A DNA stretch of 64,000 nt from Streptococcus sp. Marseille-P6264 (lineage in GTDB: Bacteria; Bacillota; Bacilli; Lactobacillales; Streptococcaceae), in NCBI RefSeq assembly GCF_902460355.1, contig NZ_CABPTO010000001.1:310001-374000 (forward strand), written 5' to 3'. Below the pieces are notes generated by a model. That model did not search any database, was not told the DNA's origin, and saw only the letters and a program-made list of their open reading frames with translations. Positions 1-17,948 of this stretch are shown piece after piece. The number at the start of each line of letters is the position of its first letter. Within the stretch, counting starts at the first letter, position 1. The translations under genes and the position numbers were made by a program.

Positions 1-952
1 CCTCCGCCAGCAAGTTCTCAATCCGTTCATAAGAAACAGCTCCCCGCTGGCTGATATTCACTAGGTAACCCATCGCTTGCAGCGGCCAAACCAGCATATC
101 CAGATAAGTCATAAAGGTAACCAGTTCACCGACTGTAAATTGACCCTGAGAGATAAATATTCCTCCGAAAATCAAAGTCAGAACGTAGGATAAGCCGACA
201 AAAATCAGCACCATGGGGTCAAACAGAGAATTGTACTTGGCAGCTAAAATATTCTTTTGATAGACTTCTTGATTGATTGCTGCAAAGGACTGAGTCTCCG
301 CATTCTGATAGCCAAAGGACTTGGTTACTTTAATCCCCGCTACGCTCTCCTGAACTTTATTGTTGAGATCGGAAAAAGCCTCCTGAGCCGCTTTAAAGCT
401 CTCGTGATTCTTCCGACCAATCAGGCTGGTTCCCCAAGACAGAAAGGGCAGAGGGAGAATAGAAATCAAGGTTAGCCGCCAGTCCAAGACCAAGAACATG
501 GTGATGAGGGTCACCAAGGCCGTAATAGAAGCATCTACCGCTGACATAACACCACCGCCAGCCACGCTGACTACTGCATTGATATCATTGGTCGCATGGG
601 CCATGAGGTCACCCGTTCGGTATTTTTGATAAAAACTTGGTGACATTTTCGTAAAATGTTCAAAAAGGCGAAAGCGTAAGATGCGCCCCAGATTATTTGC
701 AGTGCCAAAGATATAGAGCCGCCAGACATACCGCAAACCATACATGATAAAAGCGGACAAAATCAAAAGGAGAAGATTATAAGCAAGTTCTCTGGCAGTC
801 AGACTACGCCCAGCAATCTGGTCAATAACCTGTCCAATGACTCGTGGTGGAATCAGATTAAACACACTGACCAGAGACAAGGCCAAAATGCCGATCATGT
901 AGCTCCGCTTCTCCAGTTTAAAAAACCAGTCCAGTTTTCTGATAAGATTCAT
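1..952 (-). CDS. ABC exporter half-transporter, N-terminal membrane part (cut by window edge)
   Basis: Only the first 317 codons are inside the window; the gene runs off the left edge before its nucleotide-binding domain. The visible protein starts MNLIRKLDWFF and is a type I exporter membrane domain with several hydrophobic helices. Its conserved segment reads YRTGDLMAHATNDINAV, as in BmrC/YheI-type multidrug half-transporters. Family knowledge suggests a heterodimer whose partner lies beyond the edge, with export of drugs or peptides; the substrate cannot be read here. The ATG at 952 follows GAGG at a good distance. A TATAAT box about 70 bases upstream suggests its own promoter. Confidence 0.85.
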   Translation of the reverse strand, partial: MNLIRKLDWFFKLEKRSYMIGILALSLVSVFNLIPPRVIGQVIDQIAGRSLTARELAYNLLLLILSAFIMYGLRYVWRLYIFGTANNLGRILRFRLFEHFTKMSPSFYQKYRTGDLMAHATNDINAVVSVAGGGVMSAVDASITALVTLITMFLVLDWRLTLISILPLPFLSWGTSLIGRKNHESFKAAQEAFSDLNNKVQESVAGIKVTKSFGYQNAETQSFAAINQEVYQKNILAAKYNSLFDPMVLIFVGLSYVLTLIFGGIFISQGQFTVGELVTFMTYLDMLVWPLQAMGYLVNISQRGAVSYERIENLLAE

Positions 953-977
953 TTCGTTTCCTCATTCCAAACAAAGG

Positions 978-1005
978 ACGGACAGCCCCTAATCCGACTG
1001 TCCGT
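978..1005 (-). terminator. Hairpin between yjbR-like gene and ABC exporter
   Basis: Arms ACGGACAG and CTGTCCGT are perfect 8-bp complements with a 12-base loop. The run of T after it on the minus strand is poor, so it may be a weak terminator of the cutC operon. It also lies downstream of the TATAAT at 1020-1025, so it could instead be a 5' leader hairpin of the exporter gene. Confidence 0.45.
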
Positions 1006-1019
1006 TTCTCATTATCTCT

Positions 1020-1025
1020 ATTATA
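1020..1025 (-). promoter_or_regulatory. Putative -10 box for the ABC exporter
   Basis: A perfect TATAAT lies on the minus strand, 68 bases before the exporter start codon. No good -35 box sits 17 bases upstream (TTTCAT), so the call rests on the -10 alone. Confidence 0.4.
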
Positions 1026-1064
1026 CGCTATTTCAGTTAAAAATGAAACTCTTGTAAATCATGC

Positions 1065-1736
1065 TCACTTTTTCTTGGTCAGAGCAAAGCTGGTATCCAG
1101 CAAATCAAAAAGCTGCTGATCCGACAAGGTCCCATCCAAGGGCAGGCTGAGCCAGTATTTTTTATTCATATGAAAGGCGGGATAAATCCCTTTTTGTTGA
1201 ATAAGCTCCGCAACTCGGTCACTCTTGACATTTAGAACCTCGATCAGACCACTGCGCTCCTTCTCAAACTTAGACCAGTCGGTCGTCAAAAAAGCTCCGT
1301 ACCATTTCTTGCTATCCTGATGGCGAAAAACAGCGGCTCTATTAGCGCTTTTACGAGAAGCATTTTCCCAAAGATATTCCAACTGCCCTTGATAAGTAGT
1401 CGCCACATAGCTACTCAGTCGCTGACTTTGCTCATAAAGAAAGCCTACTTCCTCAAAGCAATGCTGCCGAATGTGCAGCAAAACCTCCTGACAAGCCGCC
1501 CTGACTTGACCGACAAATTCTCCAGCCATACTTTCCATCTTGACTTGCCGGTATTCGTCACCTGTATCCAAGTCAAACACCTGAAAATCCAGCTCTCCAT
1601 CGGAAATCAGCACATCCATCTGGAAGTCGCCAGCCATAATCTTGGTCGAATAGCTGTATTCTGCACCAGACCTGACAAAGCCATAATCCAGCAAACTTTC
1701 TTCCTTCAGCCTGTATTTGTCAAATAAATCCAACAT
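1065..1736 (-). CDS. MmcQ/YjbR-like DNA-binding family protein
   Basis: The 223-aa cytoplasmic protein has two parts. Residues 1 to about 105 are an unassigned N-terminal region. Residues about 115-220 match the MmcQ/YjbR (CyaY-like fold) pattern, with W-YGAF near the start, the VLNVKSDR strand, and GIYPAFHMNKKYWLSL followed by LFDLLDTSF. Members are often annotated as DNA-binding, but their role is not established. It starts 11 bases after the cutC stop codon, so the two are probably co-transcribed. No signal peptide or membrane segment is seen. Confidence 0.8.
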   Translation of the reverse strand: MLDLFDKYRLKEESLLDYGFVRSGAEYSYSTKIMAGDFQMDVLISDGELDFQVFDLDTGDEYRQVKMESMAGEFVGQVRAACQEVLLHIRQHCFEEVGFLYEQSQRLSSYVATTYQGQLEYLWENASRKSANRAAVFRHQDSKKWYGAFLTTDWSKFEKERSGLIEVLNVKSDRVAELIQQKGIYPAFHMNKKYWLSLPLDGTLSDQQLFDLLDTSFALTKKK

Positions 1737-1747
1737 GAACTTGCCTG

Positions 1748-2380
1748 CTAAAATACTACTTTGGTGCCGTGCAATTGATCAACACCCAAAGTGTCAGCAA
1801 TCTCAGCACGATTTTCCAGGTTGATTCCACCACCAGGTAAAATTTCTATCCGCCCTGCCGCATGCTCAATCAATTCATCCAGCCAAGCTAAATGCTCTAG
1901 AATAGACACTGACGCTGGCCCGCCATGAGTCAAAATCCGCTTCACTCCATGTTCAACCAGCCAATCTAACTCTCCAAACTGATATTCAGCAGGAATAGCA
2001 TCAAAAGCCATATGGAAGACCACATCTAGTCCCTGAGCGGCTTCAAGCAGCCGTTCCATCTTAGGATAATCAATCTCGTTATTTTCCGTTAAAACACCAA
2101 AAACGAGGCCATGGCTCCCCACCTCACGTGCCTTTTGAATGTCCGAGAGCATTATCTCGATTTCCATATCTGAATAGACAAAATTCCCACCGCGAGGTCG
2201 AATCATTGTCATCACGGTCGCATCATAAGGCTGAACCATTCGTACTGCAGCCTCAATGACACCGTAGCTAGGCGTTGTTCCCCCAACTGATAGGTTATCA
2301 CACAGCTCAACCCGCTTCGCTCCAGCCTTTAAAGCCTTGTCTAGTAAGGTGACATTCTCTGCACAAAATTCATAAATCAT
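1748..2380 (-). CDS. cutC: CutC family protein (copper homeostasis family)
   Basis: The 210-aa TIM-barrel protein starts MIYEFCAENV. It carries the family marks AKRVELCDNLSVGGTTPSYG near residue 21, IRPRGGNFVYS near 61, HMAFD near 123, and ILTHGG and LPGGGIN toward the C-terminus. It is shorter than E. coli CutC, as is usual in streptococci. The family was named for copper tolerance, but a direct copper role is disputed. It is the first gene of a likely pair with the YjbR-like gene, and an extended -10 (TGA-TATAAT) lies 41 bases upstream. The product is cytoplasmic. Confidence 0.9.
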   Translation of the reverse strand: MIYEFCAENVTLLDKALKAGAKRVELCDNLSVGGTTPSYGVIEAAVRMVQPYDATVMTMIRPRGGNFVYSDMEIEIMLSDIQKAREVGSHGLVFGVLTENNEIDYPKMERLLEAAQGLDVVFHMAFDAIPAEYQFGELDWLVEHGVKRILTHGGPASVSILEHLAWLDELIEHAAGRIEILPGGGINLENRAEIADTLGVDQLHGTKVVF

Positions 2381-2420
2381 GGCACTACCTCTTATTTACT
2401 ATATTGATTTTCTACTTTTT

Positions 2421-2426
2421 ATTATA
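2421..2426 (-). promoter_or_regulatory. Extended -10 promoter of cutC
   Basis: TATAAT preceded by TGA on the minus strand, 41 bases before the cutC start. The -35 position is poor (GCATTT), as is common with extended -10 promoters. Confidence 0.5.
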
Positions 2427-2627
2427 TCACAAAATTTCTTTTAAAATGCACCTCTAGCATATTTGCCACTGCATTTTCTTAATAATTTTATATTAATAGG
2501 CTTGCAACAATTTTCTATTACCTAACCTTATGAGTCATATTTTCAGTTATCTCCACTACGACCATCTCCCAAGACTTTTCAACTATAGAATTGTTGACTT
2601 ACGGATGTCTTTTGTTCAAGATTGTGC

Positions 2628-2633
2628 TAAAAT
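2628..2633 (+). promoter_or_regulatory. Extended -10 promoter of pepT
   Basis: TGC-TAAAAT lies 31 bases before the pepT start codon, which itself has an AAAGGAG ribosome-binding site. No clear -35 is seen. Confidence 0.45.
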
Positions 2634-2663
2634 AGACTTAAATGAAATGAAAAAGGAGCTTTT

Positions 2664-3887
2664 ATGAAATACCCTAATCTTTTAGATCGTTTCCTGACCT
2701 ATGTCAAGGTCAACACACGCTCAGACGAGACATCTACTACGACACCCAGCACTCAGAGTCAGGTGGACTTTGCTAATAATGTCCTTATCCCTGAAATGAA
2801 GCGGGTTGGCTTGGAAAATGTCTACTACCTGCCCAATGGCTTTGCGATTGGAACTCTGCCAGCTAACGACCCAAGCTTTACCCGCAAAATCGGCTTTATT
2901 TCTCACATGGATACGGCTGACTTCAACGCAGAAAACATCCAGCCGCAGGTCATTGAAAATTATGACGGCGGTGTGATTCCGCTGGGGCAATCTGGCTTTA
3001 ACTTAGATCCTGCTGACTTCGCCAGTCTCCATAAATACAAGGGGCAAACCCTGATTACGACTGACGGAACCACTCTTTTGGGAGCAGACGACAAGTCAGG
3101 TATTGCTGAAATCATGACTGCTATCGAATACCTATCTGCCCATCCAGAAATCAAGCATGGAGAAATCCGAGTTGGCTTTGGACCAGACGAAGAAATCGGT
3201 ATCGGTGCTGATAAGTTTGATGCAGAAGACTTTGATGTAGACTTCGCCTACACAGTAGATGGCGGCCCTCTAGGCGAGCTCCAGTACGAAACCTTTAGTG
3301 CTGCTGGAGCAGAACTGACCTTCCAAGGCCGCAATGTCCATCCAGGGACTGCTAAAGACCAGATGGTCAATGCTCTCCAGCTGGCTATTGACTTCCATAA
3401 CCAGCTGCCAGAAGCCGACCGACCAGAGAAGACTGAGGGATACCAAGGCTTCTACCACCTGATGAACCTGACCGGTACAGTCGAGGAAGCACAAGCCAGC
3501 TACATTGTTCGTGACTTTGAGACAGAGGCTTTTGAAAATCGCAAAGCTGCTATGCAGGCTATTGCTGATAAAATGAACCAAGAGCTGGGCAGCGAGCGCG
3601 TCATCTTGACCCTCAAAGACCAGTATTACAACATGAAGCAGGTCATTGAAAAGGACATGACACCGATCAATATCGCCAAAGCAGTCATGGAAAGTCTGGA
3701 CATCCAGCCGATTATCGAGCCGATCCGTGGCGGTACTGATGGCTCAAAAATTTCCTTTATGGGCATCCCGACACCTAATCTCTTTGCTGGCGGTGAAAAC
3801 ATGCATGGCCGTTTCGAATATGTCAGCCTAGAAACCATGGAACGCGCTGTCGATACCATCATCGGCATTGTTTCCTATCAAGAGTAA
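2664..3887 (+). CDS. pepT: Peptidase T (tripeptide aminopeptidase)
   Basis: The 407-aa cytoplasmic M20B metallopeptidase removes the N-terminal residue of tripeptides. The metal and catalytic marks are in order: SHMDTAD near residue 79, [11 protein letters not shown] near 140 and [13 protein letters not shown] near 173. The dimerisation region carries [13 protein letters not shown], and the end carries [10 protein letters not shown] and FAGGENMHG. The length equals that of typical PepT. The ATG at 2664 follows AAAGGAG. The gene is monocistronic, with a terminator right behind it, and fits the amino acid scavenging seen elsewhere in the window. Confidence 0.97.
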   Translation: MKYPNLLDRFLTYVKVNTRSDETSTTTPSTQSQVDFANNVLIPEMKRVGLENVYYLPNGFAIGTLPANDPSFTRKIGFISHMDTADFNAENIQPQVIENYDGGVIPLGQSGFNLDPADFASLHKYKGQTLITTDGTTLLGADDKSGIAEIMTAIEYLSAHPEIKHGEIRVGFGPDEEIGIGADKFDAEDFDVDFAYTVDGGPLGELQYETFSAAGAELTFQGRNVHPGTAKDQMVNALQLAIDFHNQLPEADRPEKTEGYQGFYHLMNLTGTVEEAQASYIVRDFETEAFENRKAAMQAIADKMNQELGSERVILTLKDQYYNMKQVIEKDMTPINIAKAVMESLDIQPIIEPIRGGTDGSKISFMGIPTPNLFAGGENMHGRFEYVSLETMERAVDTIIGIVSYQE

Positions 3888-3888
3888 A

Positions 3889-3927
3889 TAAAAAATCGGA
3901 AATTCATGAGGAATTTCTGGTTTTTTT
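3889..3927 (+). terminator. pepT terminator
   Basis: Arms GGAAATTC and GAATTTCT with loop ATGAG are extended by A and T runs, and a seven-T run follows. It directly follows the pepT stop codon. Confidence 0.8.
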
Positions 3928-3978
3928 CTGCCTTTCAAAACTAAGAATTAGGCTAATAGCAGCTTCTCCAAAACAAAT

Positions 3979-4153
3979 GAGGCTAGGACTTTTGTCCTAG
4001 CCTCTCAATTGTCTTTGGATTGTCGAGCAAGACGCAGTGGTTGAGTGGGCTCTACTAGGCTGATTTCATCAGCTTTTCCAGCCCTACTCAACTGTGCGGA
4101 GGTGAGACGACGAAATCGAATTCTAACGAATTACCGATTTCTGTCCCACTCTC
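3979..4153 (+). repeat. Type A intergenic repeat, copy 1
   Basis: This is one of four ~175-bp copies (others near 16821, 22742 and 31274). The layout is a GAGGCTaGGAC...GTCCtAGCCTC hairpin, then CAATTGTCTTTGGATTG, a pair of arms around GCTGATTTCATCAGC, and an end reading TGTCCCACTCTC. No open reading frame is conserved in it. In this copy the hairpin loop reads TTTT where the others read AAAA. It fills most of the pepT/glycosyltransferase convergent gap; bases 3928-3978 and 4154-4212 show nothing recognisable. Confidence 0.9.
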
Positions 4154-4212
4154 AAAGTTTAGGCTGCATCAAGCCACTCTAATCGACAAAAGTCTATCTA
4201 GCATTGCTGCTA

Positions 4213-5361
4213 TCAAGCTTCTGTACCGTTAATTACTTCTATAATCTTCTCAATAATCTCATTATCTAGATATTGTTCAAATTGAGGCAAGTATTCATAG
4301 TAATTTTTATAAGTATCAGCTTGTCCTGCCAGAATTAAGGCTCTGAAGCCTTGGTAGGCAACTTCAAAATTCCCTATCTTGACACCATTTTCTAACAACT
4401 CAAACGGAATCCAATAATCATAAACCGTCTCCCAGCTAAATAGACTATCCGGATTTAATTCTAAATCTTTAGCCATGTAAGCATAGGCAAAAGCAATGTG
4501 ATGCTGGCCTTTTTCTCTATACAATTTAGCTAATTCAGACCATGCTTCAGCACGATTAGGATTGATCTGGATAGCTTTTTCCAAATACTCTCGACCTTCA
4601 AAAGCCTTCCCTTCATTTTCATAAATTTGTGCTATCTCTAGACAAGAATAATAAGCTTCCTCTGACCATCCATTCGTCATATCTGCCCGCTTCTTGAACC
4701 AAGGAAGTGCCTCGTGATTTAAGCCTGCACCACGATATGATCTCCCGCAGTAAAAGGTATATCTGGGCTCTAAATCAGGGTCTTGCTTATTATGAACAGC
4801 ATTTGCAAGTAAAGTTGCATCATTAAAATATTTAGCACCATCTAGGCTTCGTGCACCTCTAGTTCTTGCAATGACTGAATAAGGTCCGACAAGATTTCCA
4901 TAAGTGGCACCCTCAGGCAATTCAATAAATTCATGCACGACCCCTCGCCAATAGACTTCTGGCCTATTTTTAAAAATGGCTACGCGACGAAATGAAAGAG
5001 TTCCGCTCTCATCTGAAAAATTAAGATAATAGGCATCTGCTTCCAGATCAGTAGAAATTTTTAAATTCCCTTCAATCCTGTCATCTGCATCAAAGGTAAG
5101 AACATAGTCTCCCTTTCCTCTTGCATGGTCTAAGGCAACATTTCTATTGTGCGCAAAGTTCTGCCATTCATCTTTATACAACTCTCCCGGAATCCCTACC
5201 TCACTAAAAAAGTTCAAAATGAGGTTTTCCGTTCCATCTGTGGATCCAGTGTCAGAAATGACCCAGTAGTCAAAAGTAATCGAATTGACTAAATTTTGGA
5301 GCGTTTCCAAAATTATATGGGCTTCATTTTTTACAATCATATTCAATACAATTGATGACAT
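4213..5361 (-). CDS. Family 2 glycosyltransferase with TPR C-terminus
   Basis: The 382-aa cytoplasmic protein has a GT-A fold. MIVKNEA near residue 8, DTGSTDGT near 37 and the DADDR (DxD-type) motif near 90 are the nucleotide-sugar and metal marks of family GT2. From about residue 190 on it is helical, with tetratricopeptide-like repeats such as REYLEKAIQINPNRAEAWSELAKLY. There is no membrane segment. It lies just downstream of, and on the same strand as, the giant collagen-like surface protein, separated by a strong hairpin. I infer that it may glycosylate that protein, whose Gly-X-Thr repeats resemble O-glycosylated bacterial collagens; the substrate is unproven. GGAGG precedes the ATG. Confidence 0.85.
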   Translation of the reverse strand: MSSIVLNMIVKNEAHIILETLQNLVNSITFDYWVISDTGSTDGTENLILNFFSEVGIPGELYKDEWQNFAHNRNVALDHARGKGDYVLTFDADDRIEGNLKISTDLEADAYYLNFSDESGTLSFRRVAIFKNRPEVYWRGVVHEFIELPEGATYGNLVGPYSVIARTRGARSLDGAKYFNDATLLANAVHNKQDPDLEPRYTFYCGRSYRGAGLNHEALPWFKKRADMTNGWSEEAYYSCLEIAQIYENEGKAFEGREYLEKAIQINPNRAEAWSELAKLYREKGQHHIAFAYAYMAKDLELNPDSLFSWETVYDYWIPFELLENGVKIGNFEVAYQGFRALILAGQADTYKNYYEYLPQFEQYLDNEIIEKIIEVINGTEA

Positions 5362-5388
5362 TCAATTCCTCCAAAACATTAATACAAC

Positions 5389-5434
5389 AAAACTAGAGGC
5401 TAATAGAATTTACAATTCTAATAGCCTCTGTTTT
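5389..5434 (-). terminator. Terminator of the collagen-like protein gene
   Basis: A long hairpin: AAAAC, AGAGGCT and AGAATT pair with AATTCT, AGCCTCT and GTTTT around a TAC loop, with one AAT/AAT internal mismatch. It separates the adhesin gene from the glycosyltransferase gene and may allow some read-through. Confidence 0.75.
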
Positions 5435-5476
5435 ACTCTAAACTTGATATCCCTTAAAGTTTACAAAGGGAATATC

Positions 5477-14311
<8,835 letters not shown>

Positions 14312-14354
14312 GTATTGGAACCCTCCTTATTATTCTAAAATTGTCACTCTCCCA

Positions 14355-14383
14355 AGTGTACCATATAAGTAGGATTTAAGCAA
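14355..14383 (-). promoter_or_regulatory. Promoter of the collagen-like adhesin gene
   Basis: -35 TTGCTT, a 17-base spacer and -10 TACACT preceded by TGG lie on the minus strand, 44 bases before the start codon. An AAGGAGG ribosome-binding site follows. The rest of the gap to truB (14384-14550) is AT-rich with no other recognisable element. Confidence 0.7.
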
Positions 14384-14550
14384 TGATAATCCCCTGTTTT
14401 TTCTCTATCATTTTTTACCAAAATGCCTAAATTTGGAGTATTCTTATTTCAAAACATGTACTAAGATATACAAGCGTCTTCTATGCCTTTTAAGACAAAA
14501 TTTCTGACCATTTTTAACTTCAATATTTATTTGATTATTCAAGTTATATA

Positions 14551-14576
14551 AAAAATCCTGAAAATAAATTTCAGGA
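14551..14576 (-). terminator. truB terminator
   Basis: Arms TCCTGAAA and TTTCAGGA pair perfectly around a five-base loop, and on the minus strand a run of T follows. It begins 20 bases after the truB stop codon. Confidence 0.85.
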
Positions 14577-14595
14577 CTCTGATATTTTCATATGA

Positions 14596-15474
14596 TCAAA
14601 GAAAAACTTTTTTAGGTTTATAAGCTTCTTCCCTTTTTTCTAAGATGGCGATAAGCTTACCTTTATGAAAAGCTGCTAAGATAATCTCGGCATTTTCAAT
14701 GGGAATAAAACGCCCGTGGCGCACTTCTTCGAGCTGTTCTTCCGTTAGTTCAATCTTTGGTAGATCACCTGTCCCCAACTCCAGAGGCTGTAGAAATGTA
14801 AAATCCTCCACTGCTACTCGCTCCGCTATTTCATCCAAGGTCAAAGCATCATCTAAGCTCATACCTGCTGAAGAAGTCCGTGTCAACTGAGACATGTGAC
14901 TGGCTAAGCCAAGCTTTGCTCCCAAATCAACAGATAGAGTTCGGACATAGGTCCCCTTGCTACACTTGACTCGAAAGCGGAAGCGGGCTTGTTCATCTTC
15001 ATAGAAAATCGGACTGATGCGCTCGAAACTATAGATGGTCACCTGCCGCTCTGGCCGCTCCACTTCTTGACCCTCTCTTGCATACTCATAAAGCTTGCGG
15101 CCATTGACCTTGACTGCTGAGTACATGGGCGGAATCTGACGAATCTCACCAGTCATGGACTCCATCGCTTCATCGATGAGGGCTTCTTCTAAAAGCTCCG
15201 TCACTGGCGTTTGCTCTAGGATATCCCCGCTGGCATCCTCTGTCGTTGTTGAGCAGCCCAGCGTGATTTCTCCCTCATAGACCTTGCCTTCCTCCTGCAT
15301 GAACTCAACCAAGCGCGTCGCCTTGCCTACAGCAATCGGAAGCACTCCAACCACATCTGGATCCAAGGTGCCCCCGTGACCAATTTTCTTGGTTTTTAAA
15401 ATCTTGCGCAGCTTAAAGACCGCATCATGCGAGGTCATGCCCGCTTCTTTTCTTAAGTTGATAATTCCGTTCAT
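14596..15474 (-). CDS. truB: tRNA pseudouridine(55) synthase TruB
   Basis: The 292-aa cytoplasmic enzyme converts U55 of the T-loop of tRNAs to pseudouridine. It shows [19 protein letters not shown] at the start and [18 protein letters not shown] near residue 31, where the Asp of TLDP is the catalytic nucleophile. Later come [21 protein letters not shown] near 117 and the [11 protein letters not shown] segment near 168. The length matches Gram-positive TruB. It lies 11 bases downstream of the DUF2130 gene and is probably co-transcribed with it. Confidence 0.97.
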   Translation of the reverse strand: MNGIINLRKEAGMTSHDAVFKLRKILKTKKIGHGGTLDPDVVGVLPIAVGKATRLVEFMQEEGKVYEGEITLGCSTTTEDASGDILEQTPVTELLEEALIDEAMESMTGEIRQIPPMYSAVKVNGRKLYEYAREGQEVERPERQVTIYSFERISPIFYEDEQARFRFRVKCSKGTYVRTLSVDLGAKLGLASHMSQLTRTSSAGMSLDDALTLDEIAERVAVEDFTFLQPLELGTGDLPKIELTEEQLEEVRHGRFIPIENAEIILAAFHKGKLIAILEKREEAYKPKKVFL

Positions 15475-15485
15475 ATCTTAATTTC

Positions 15486-16757
15486 TTACTTCTCCTTCAG
15501 AGCTTCAAACTTAGCTTTCATGGTAGGATTTTTGCGTGTCAATTTTTTGACAGAGACGTCGTCCAGTTTGTTGTTTGCTAAGCGCAGCTGGTTTTCAGAG
15601 GTTGTCAAGAATTTCTTGATTTCTTCCATCCGACGGATAGCCTTGTCAATCTCATCGATGGCCTTGCCAAAGTTGGTCGAAGCAGACTGATAGTTCTTGG
15701 CGAAAGCTACTTTAAAGGCATCTAAATCTTCCTCAAAATGCGTAATATCAATATTCTGCTCCCGCACCAAGGCCAGTTCCTGCTTGTACTTGAGCGAGTT
15801 AAGCGCAGCATTACGCAAGAGGGTAATCATAGGCAGAAAGAACTGAGGCCGGATGACATACATCTTCTCATAGGCATAAGATACATCGACAATACCCGAA
15901 TTGTAGAGCTCGCTGTCAGCCTCAAGAAGTGTCACCAGAATAGCATACTCACAGCCTTTCTCCCGCCGGTCCTTATCCAGCTCTTTGAAAAAATGCTCAT
16001 TTTTCTTCTTGGTCGCTGTCTCATCGCCTTCATTTTTCATCTCAAACATGATAGAGAGGATTTCTACACCATTTTCATCCACCTCACGGTAAATGTAGTC
16101 ACCCTTGCTGCCTGTTCTGGCATCATTGTCCTTGCCAAACTCCGCTCGCGGAAACATGGCCATACGGTTCTTGTTAAACTCGTACTCACAGTGCTGTTCC
16201 AAACTCTCGCCAATCATTTTAGTAGACTGCTTGGCTTTGAAATCCTTATAGAACTCTATGGTCTCATCTTTCTGCCGCAGCTCTACCTCATAGCGCTCTT
16301 TAAGCGAGGTCTGAGCCAGCGCTGCTTCCTTTTCTTGCAAAACTAGCTGATTCTTAACCTCGTCGCGCTCTTTTTCCAGCGCAGACAAGGTCTTTTGCAG
16401 TTGATTTTCATGCTCCAAGCGCAGAGTTGTCAGCTGATTTTTTAGTTGCTGAACTTCCTTATCTTTCTCCTGCAATTGAAGACTTGCTGCCTGCTCCGCC
16501 TCTTTCTTTGCCAATTCCTGCTGGGTTTCAAACTGAGCAATTTGACTTTGAAGTTTGCTGATTTCCTGCTCTTTCTGAGATAGTAGAGCTTGTTGAGCAT
16601 TCTGGGATTTTTGCTCTGCTAAAGCCAGCTCCTGCTCAATCCGAGCATGGATCTCCTTGTCAAACTCCGCTGTCCGCACCTGCGACAAAAGCTCACTGTA
16701 CTGGCTTTCATTGACTGTAAAAACCTCCCCGCAGTTAGGGCATTTGATTTCGTTCAT
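15486..16757 (-). CDS. DUF2130 domain protein with zinc ribbon and coiled coil
   Basis: A 423-aa cytoplasmic protein. MNEIKCPNCGEVF at the N-terminus gives a CxxC half of a zinc-ribbon-like motif. Residues about 30-170 are a Gln/Glu/Lys-rich coiled coil. The DUF2130 core follows, with KMIGESLEQHCEYEFNKNR, DYIYRE and MFEMKNEGDET-TKKKNEHF. That acidic/Lys pattern is reminiscent of PD-(D/E)xK nuclease folds, which is my inference. The function is unknown. An in-frame ATG four codons upstream (16769) overlaps the ribosome-binding site (ATGAGG), so the second ATG, six bases after GAGG, is chosen. Confidence 0.8.
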   Translation of the reverse strand: MNEIKCPNCGEVFTVNESQYSELLSQVRTAEFDKEIHARIEQELALAEQKSQNAQQALLSQKEQEISKLQSQIAQFETQQELAKKEAEQAASLQLQEKDKEVQQLKNQLTTLRLEHENQLQKTLSALEKERDEVKNQLVLQEKEAALAQTSLKERYEVELRQKDETIEFYKDFKAKQSTKMIGESLEQHCEYEFNKNRMAMFPRAEFGKDNDARTGSKGDYIYREVDENGVEILSIMFEMKNEGDETATKKKNEHFFKELDKDRREKGCEYAILVTLLEADSELYNSGIVDVSYAYEKMYVIRPQFFLPMITLLRNAALNSLKYKQELALVREQNIDITHFEEDLDAFKVAFAKNYQSASTNFGKAIDEIDKAIRRMEEIKKFLTTSENQLRLANNKLDDVSVKKLTRKNPTMKAKFEALKEK

Positions 16758-16820
16758 GGGGTACCTCATTCAAGATTTTTCTCTACTTCATTATACCATT
16801 CTTCCCTTTAAATGAAAAAC

Positions 16821-16994
16821 GAGGCTGGGACAAAAGTTCTAGCCTCTCAATTGTCTTTGGATTGTCGAGCAAGACGCAGTGGTTGAGTGGGCTCTACTAC
16901 GCTGATTTCATCAGCTTTTACAGCCCTACTCAACTGTGCGGAGGTGGGACGACGAAATCGAATTCTAACGAATTACCGATTTCTGTCCCACTCT
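16821..16994 (+). repeat. Type A intergenic repeat, copy 2
   Basis: About 174 bp, nearly identical to the copies at 22742 and 31274 (the latter reversed). It begins GAGGCTGGGACAAAAG and ends TGTCCCACTCT. It lies between the start of the DUF2130 gene and the end of proC. The remaining gap, 16995-17144, contains no recognisable gene, promoter or hairpin. Confidence 0.9.
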
Positions 16995-17144
16995 AGCTTG
17001 TTCAGGGAATTTCACTACTTTATCCATAATCTTCTAGAACGACATCTTTCCCTTGCTATTCCCTAGTTTACGCTAAGACCTGCCCATGAAAGTTAGATTT
17101 TTTACTTCCAACCTTAAGGAAGCAGCTCAAAGTCGGTAGATTCT

Positions 17145-17948
17145 TTATTTCCCCAACTCCTGCGTCCTCTTGTAGGCAGCTTGAACGGCAGCCATGACCG
17201 TTCCTCGAAAAACATTTTGTTCCAAACTAGCCACCCCGGCAATGGTCGAACCGGCCGGACTGCAGACCTGATCTTTGAGCTGGGCCGGATGTTGGCCACT
17301 GACCTGACTTAGCTTGGCAGCGCCTAAAAGGGTCTGATTGGCTAGATGCAGCGATACGTCGCGACTGAGTCCTGCTCGGACACCTGCATCCGCTAAAGCC
17401 TCTATAAAGAGATAAACGAAGGCTGGTCCACAACCAGCAAGAGCTGTCGCCGCATCCAACTGCTTTTCCTCTAGTTTGACTAGAAGGCCAGCAGATGACA
17501 GAAGCTCCCGCAACAAGTCTTCATCCGCTTGATTTGCCTGCTGGGATAAAGCATAGGTAATAACGCCCTCGCCGACAGCTACTGGTGTATTAGGCATGAT
17601 CCGAATCCAACGATGGTGGCTAGGTATCATTTTTTCCAATTTTTCCAAGGGCAGACCAGCAGCCATGGAAACCAGCAAAAGAGACTCCCGTTTTTCTAGA
17701 ATTTCCTGATACTCAGTCAACAAGTCAGCAAATTGAGCTGGTTTGATTCCCAGAAAAATCACCTCTGCCTGAGCAAAAACTTCTGCATTACTGACCGGCT
17801 GTCCACCAACTTCTGCAGCAATCTTTTCAGCTTTGTCTCGACTGCGGTTAGCCAGTAGTAATTCACTTCTAAATCTTTCGTCTTGGGCAACTAGGCGAGC
17901 AAGACTGCCGCCCATATTCCCCAGACCTATAAATCCAATTTTCATCAT
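17145..17948 (-). CDS. proC: Pyrroline-5-carboxylate reductase
   Basis: The 267-aa cytoplasmic enzyme reduces pyrroline-5-carboxylate to L-proline with NAD(P)H, the last step of proline synthesis. The N-terminus MKIGFIGLGNMGGSLARL is the Rossmann dinucleotide motif. The C-terminal dimer and active-site region carries ALAGCGPAFVYLFIEAL and LKDQVCSPAGSTIAG, both typical of ProC. Its start overlaps the proA stop by one base (TAATG), so it is translationally coupled as the last gene of proBAC. A second ATG directly after the first is also usable. Confidence 0.97.
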   Translation of the reverse strand: MMKIGFIGLGNMGGSLARLVAQDERFRSELLLANRSRDKAEKIAAEVGGQPVSNAEVFAQAEVIFLGIKPAQFADLLTEYQEILEKRESLLLVSMAAGLPLEKLEKMIPSHHRWIRIMPNTPVAVGEGVITYALSQQANQADEDLLRELLSSAGLLVKLEEKQLDAATALAGCGPAFVYLFIEALADAGVRAGLSRDVSLHLANQTLLGAAKLSQVSGQHPAQLKDQVCSPAGSTIAGVASLEQNVFRGTVMAAVQAAYKRTQELGK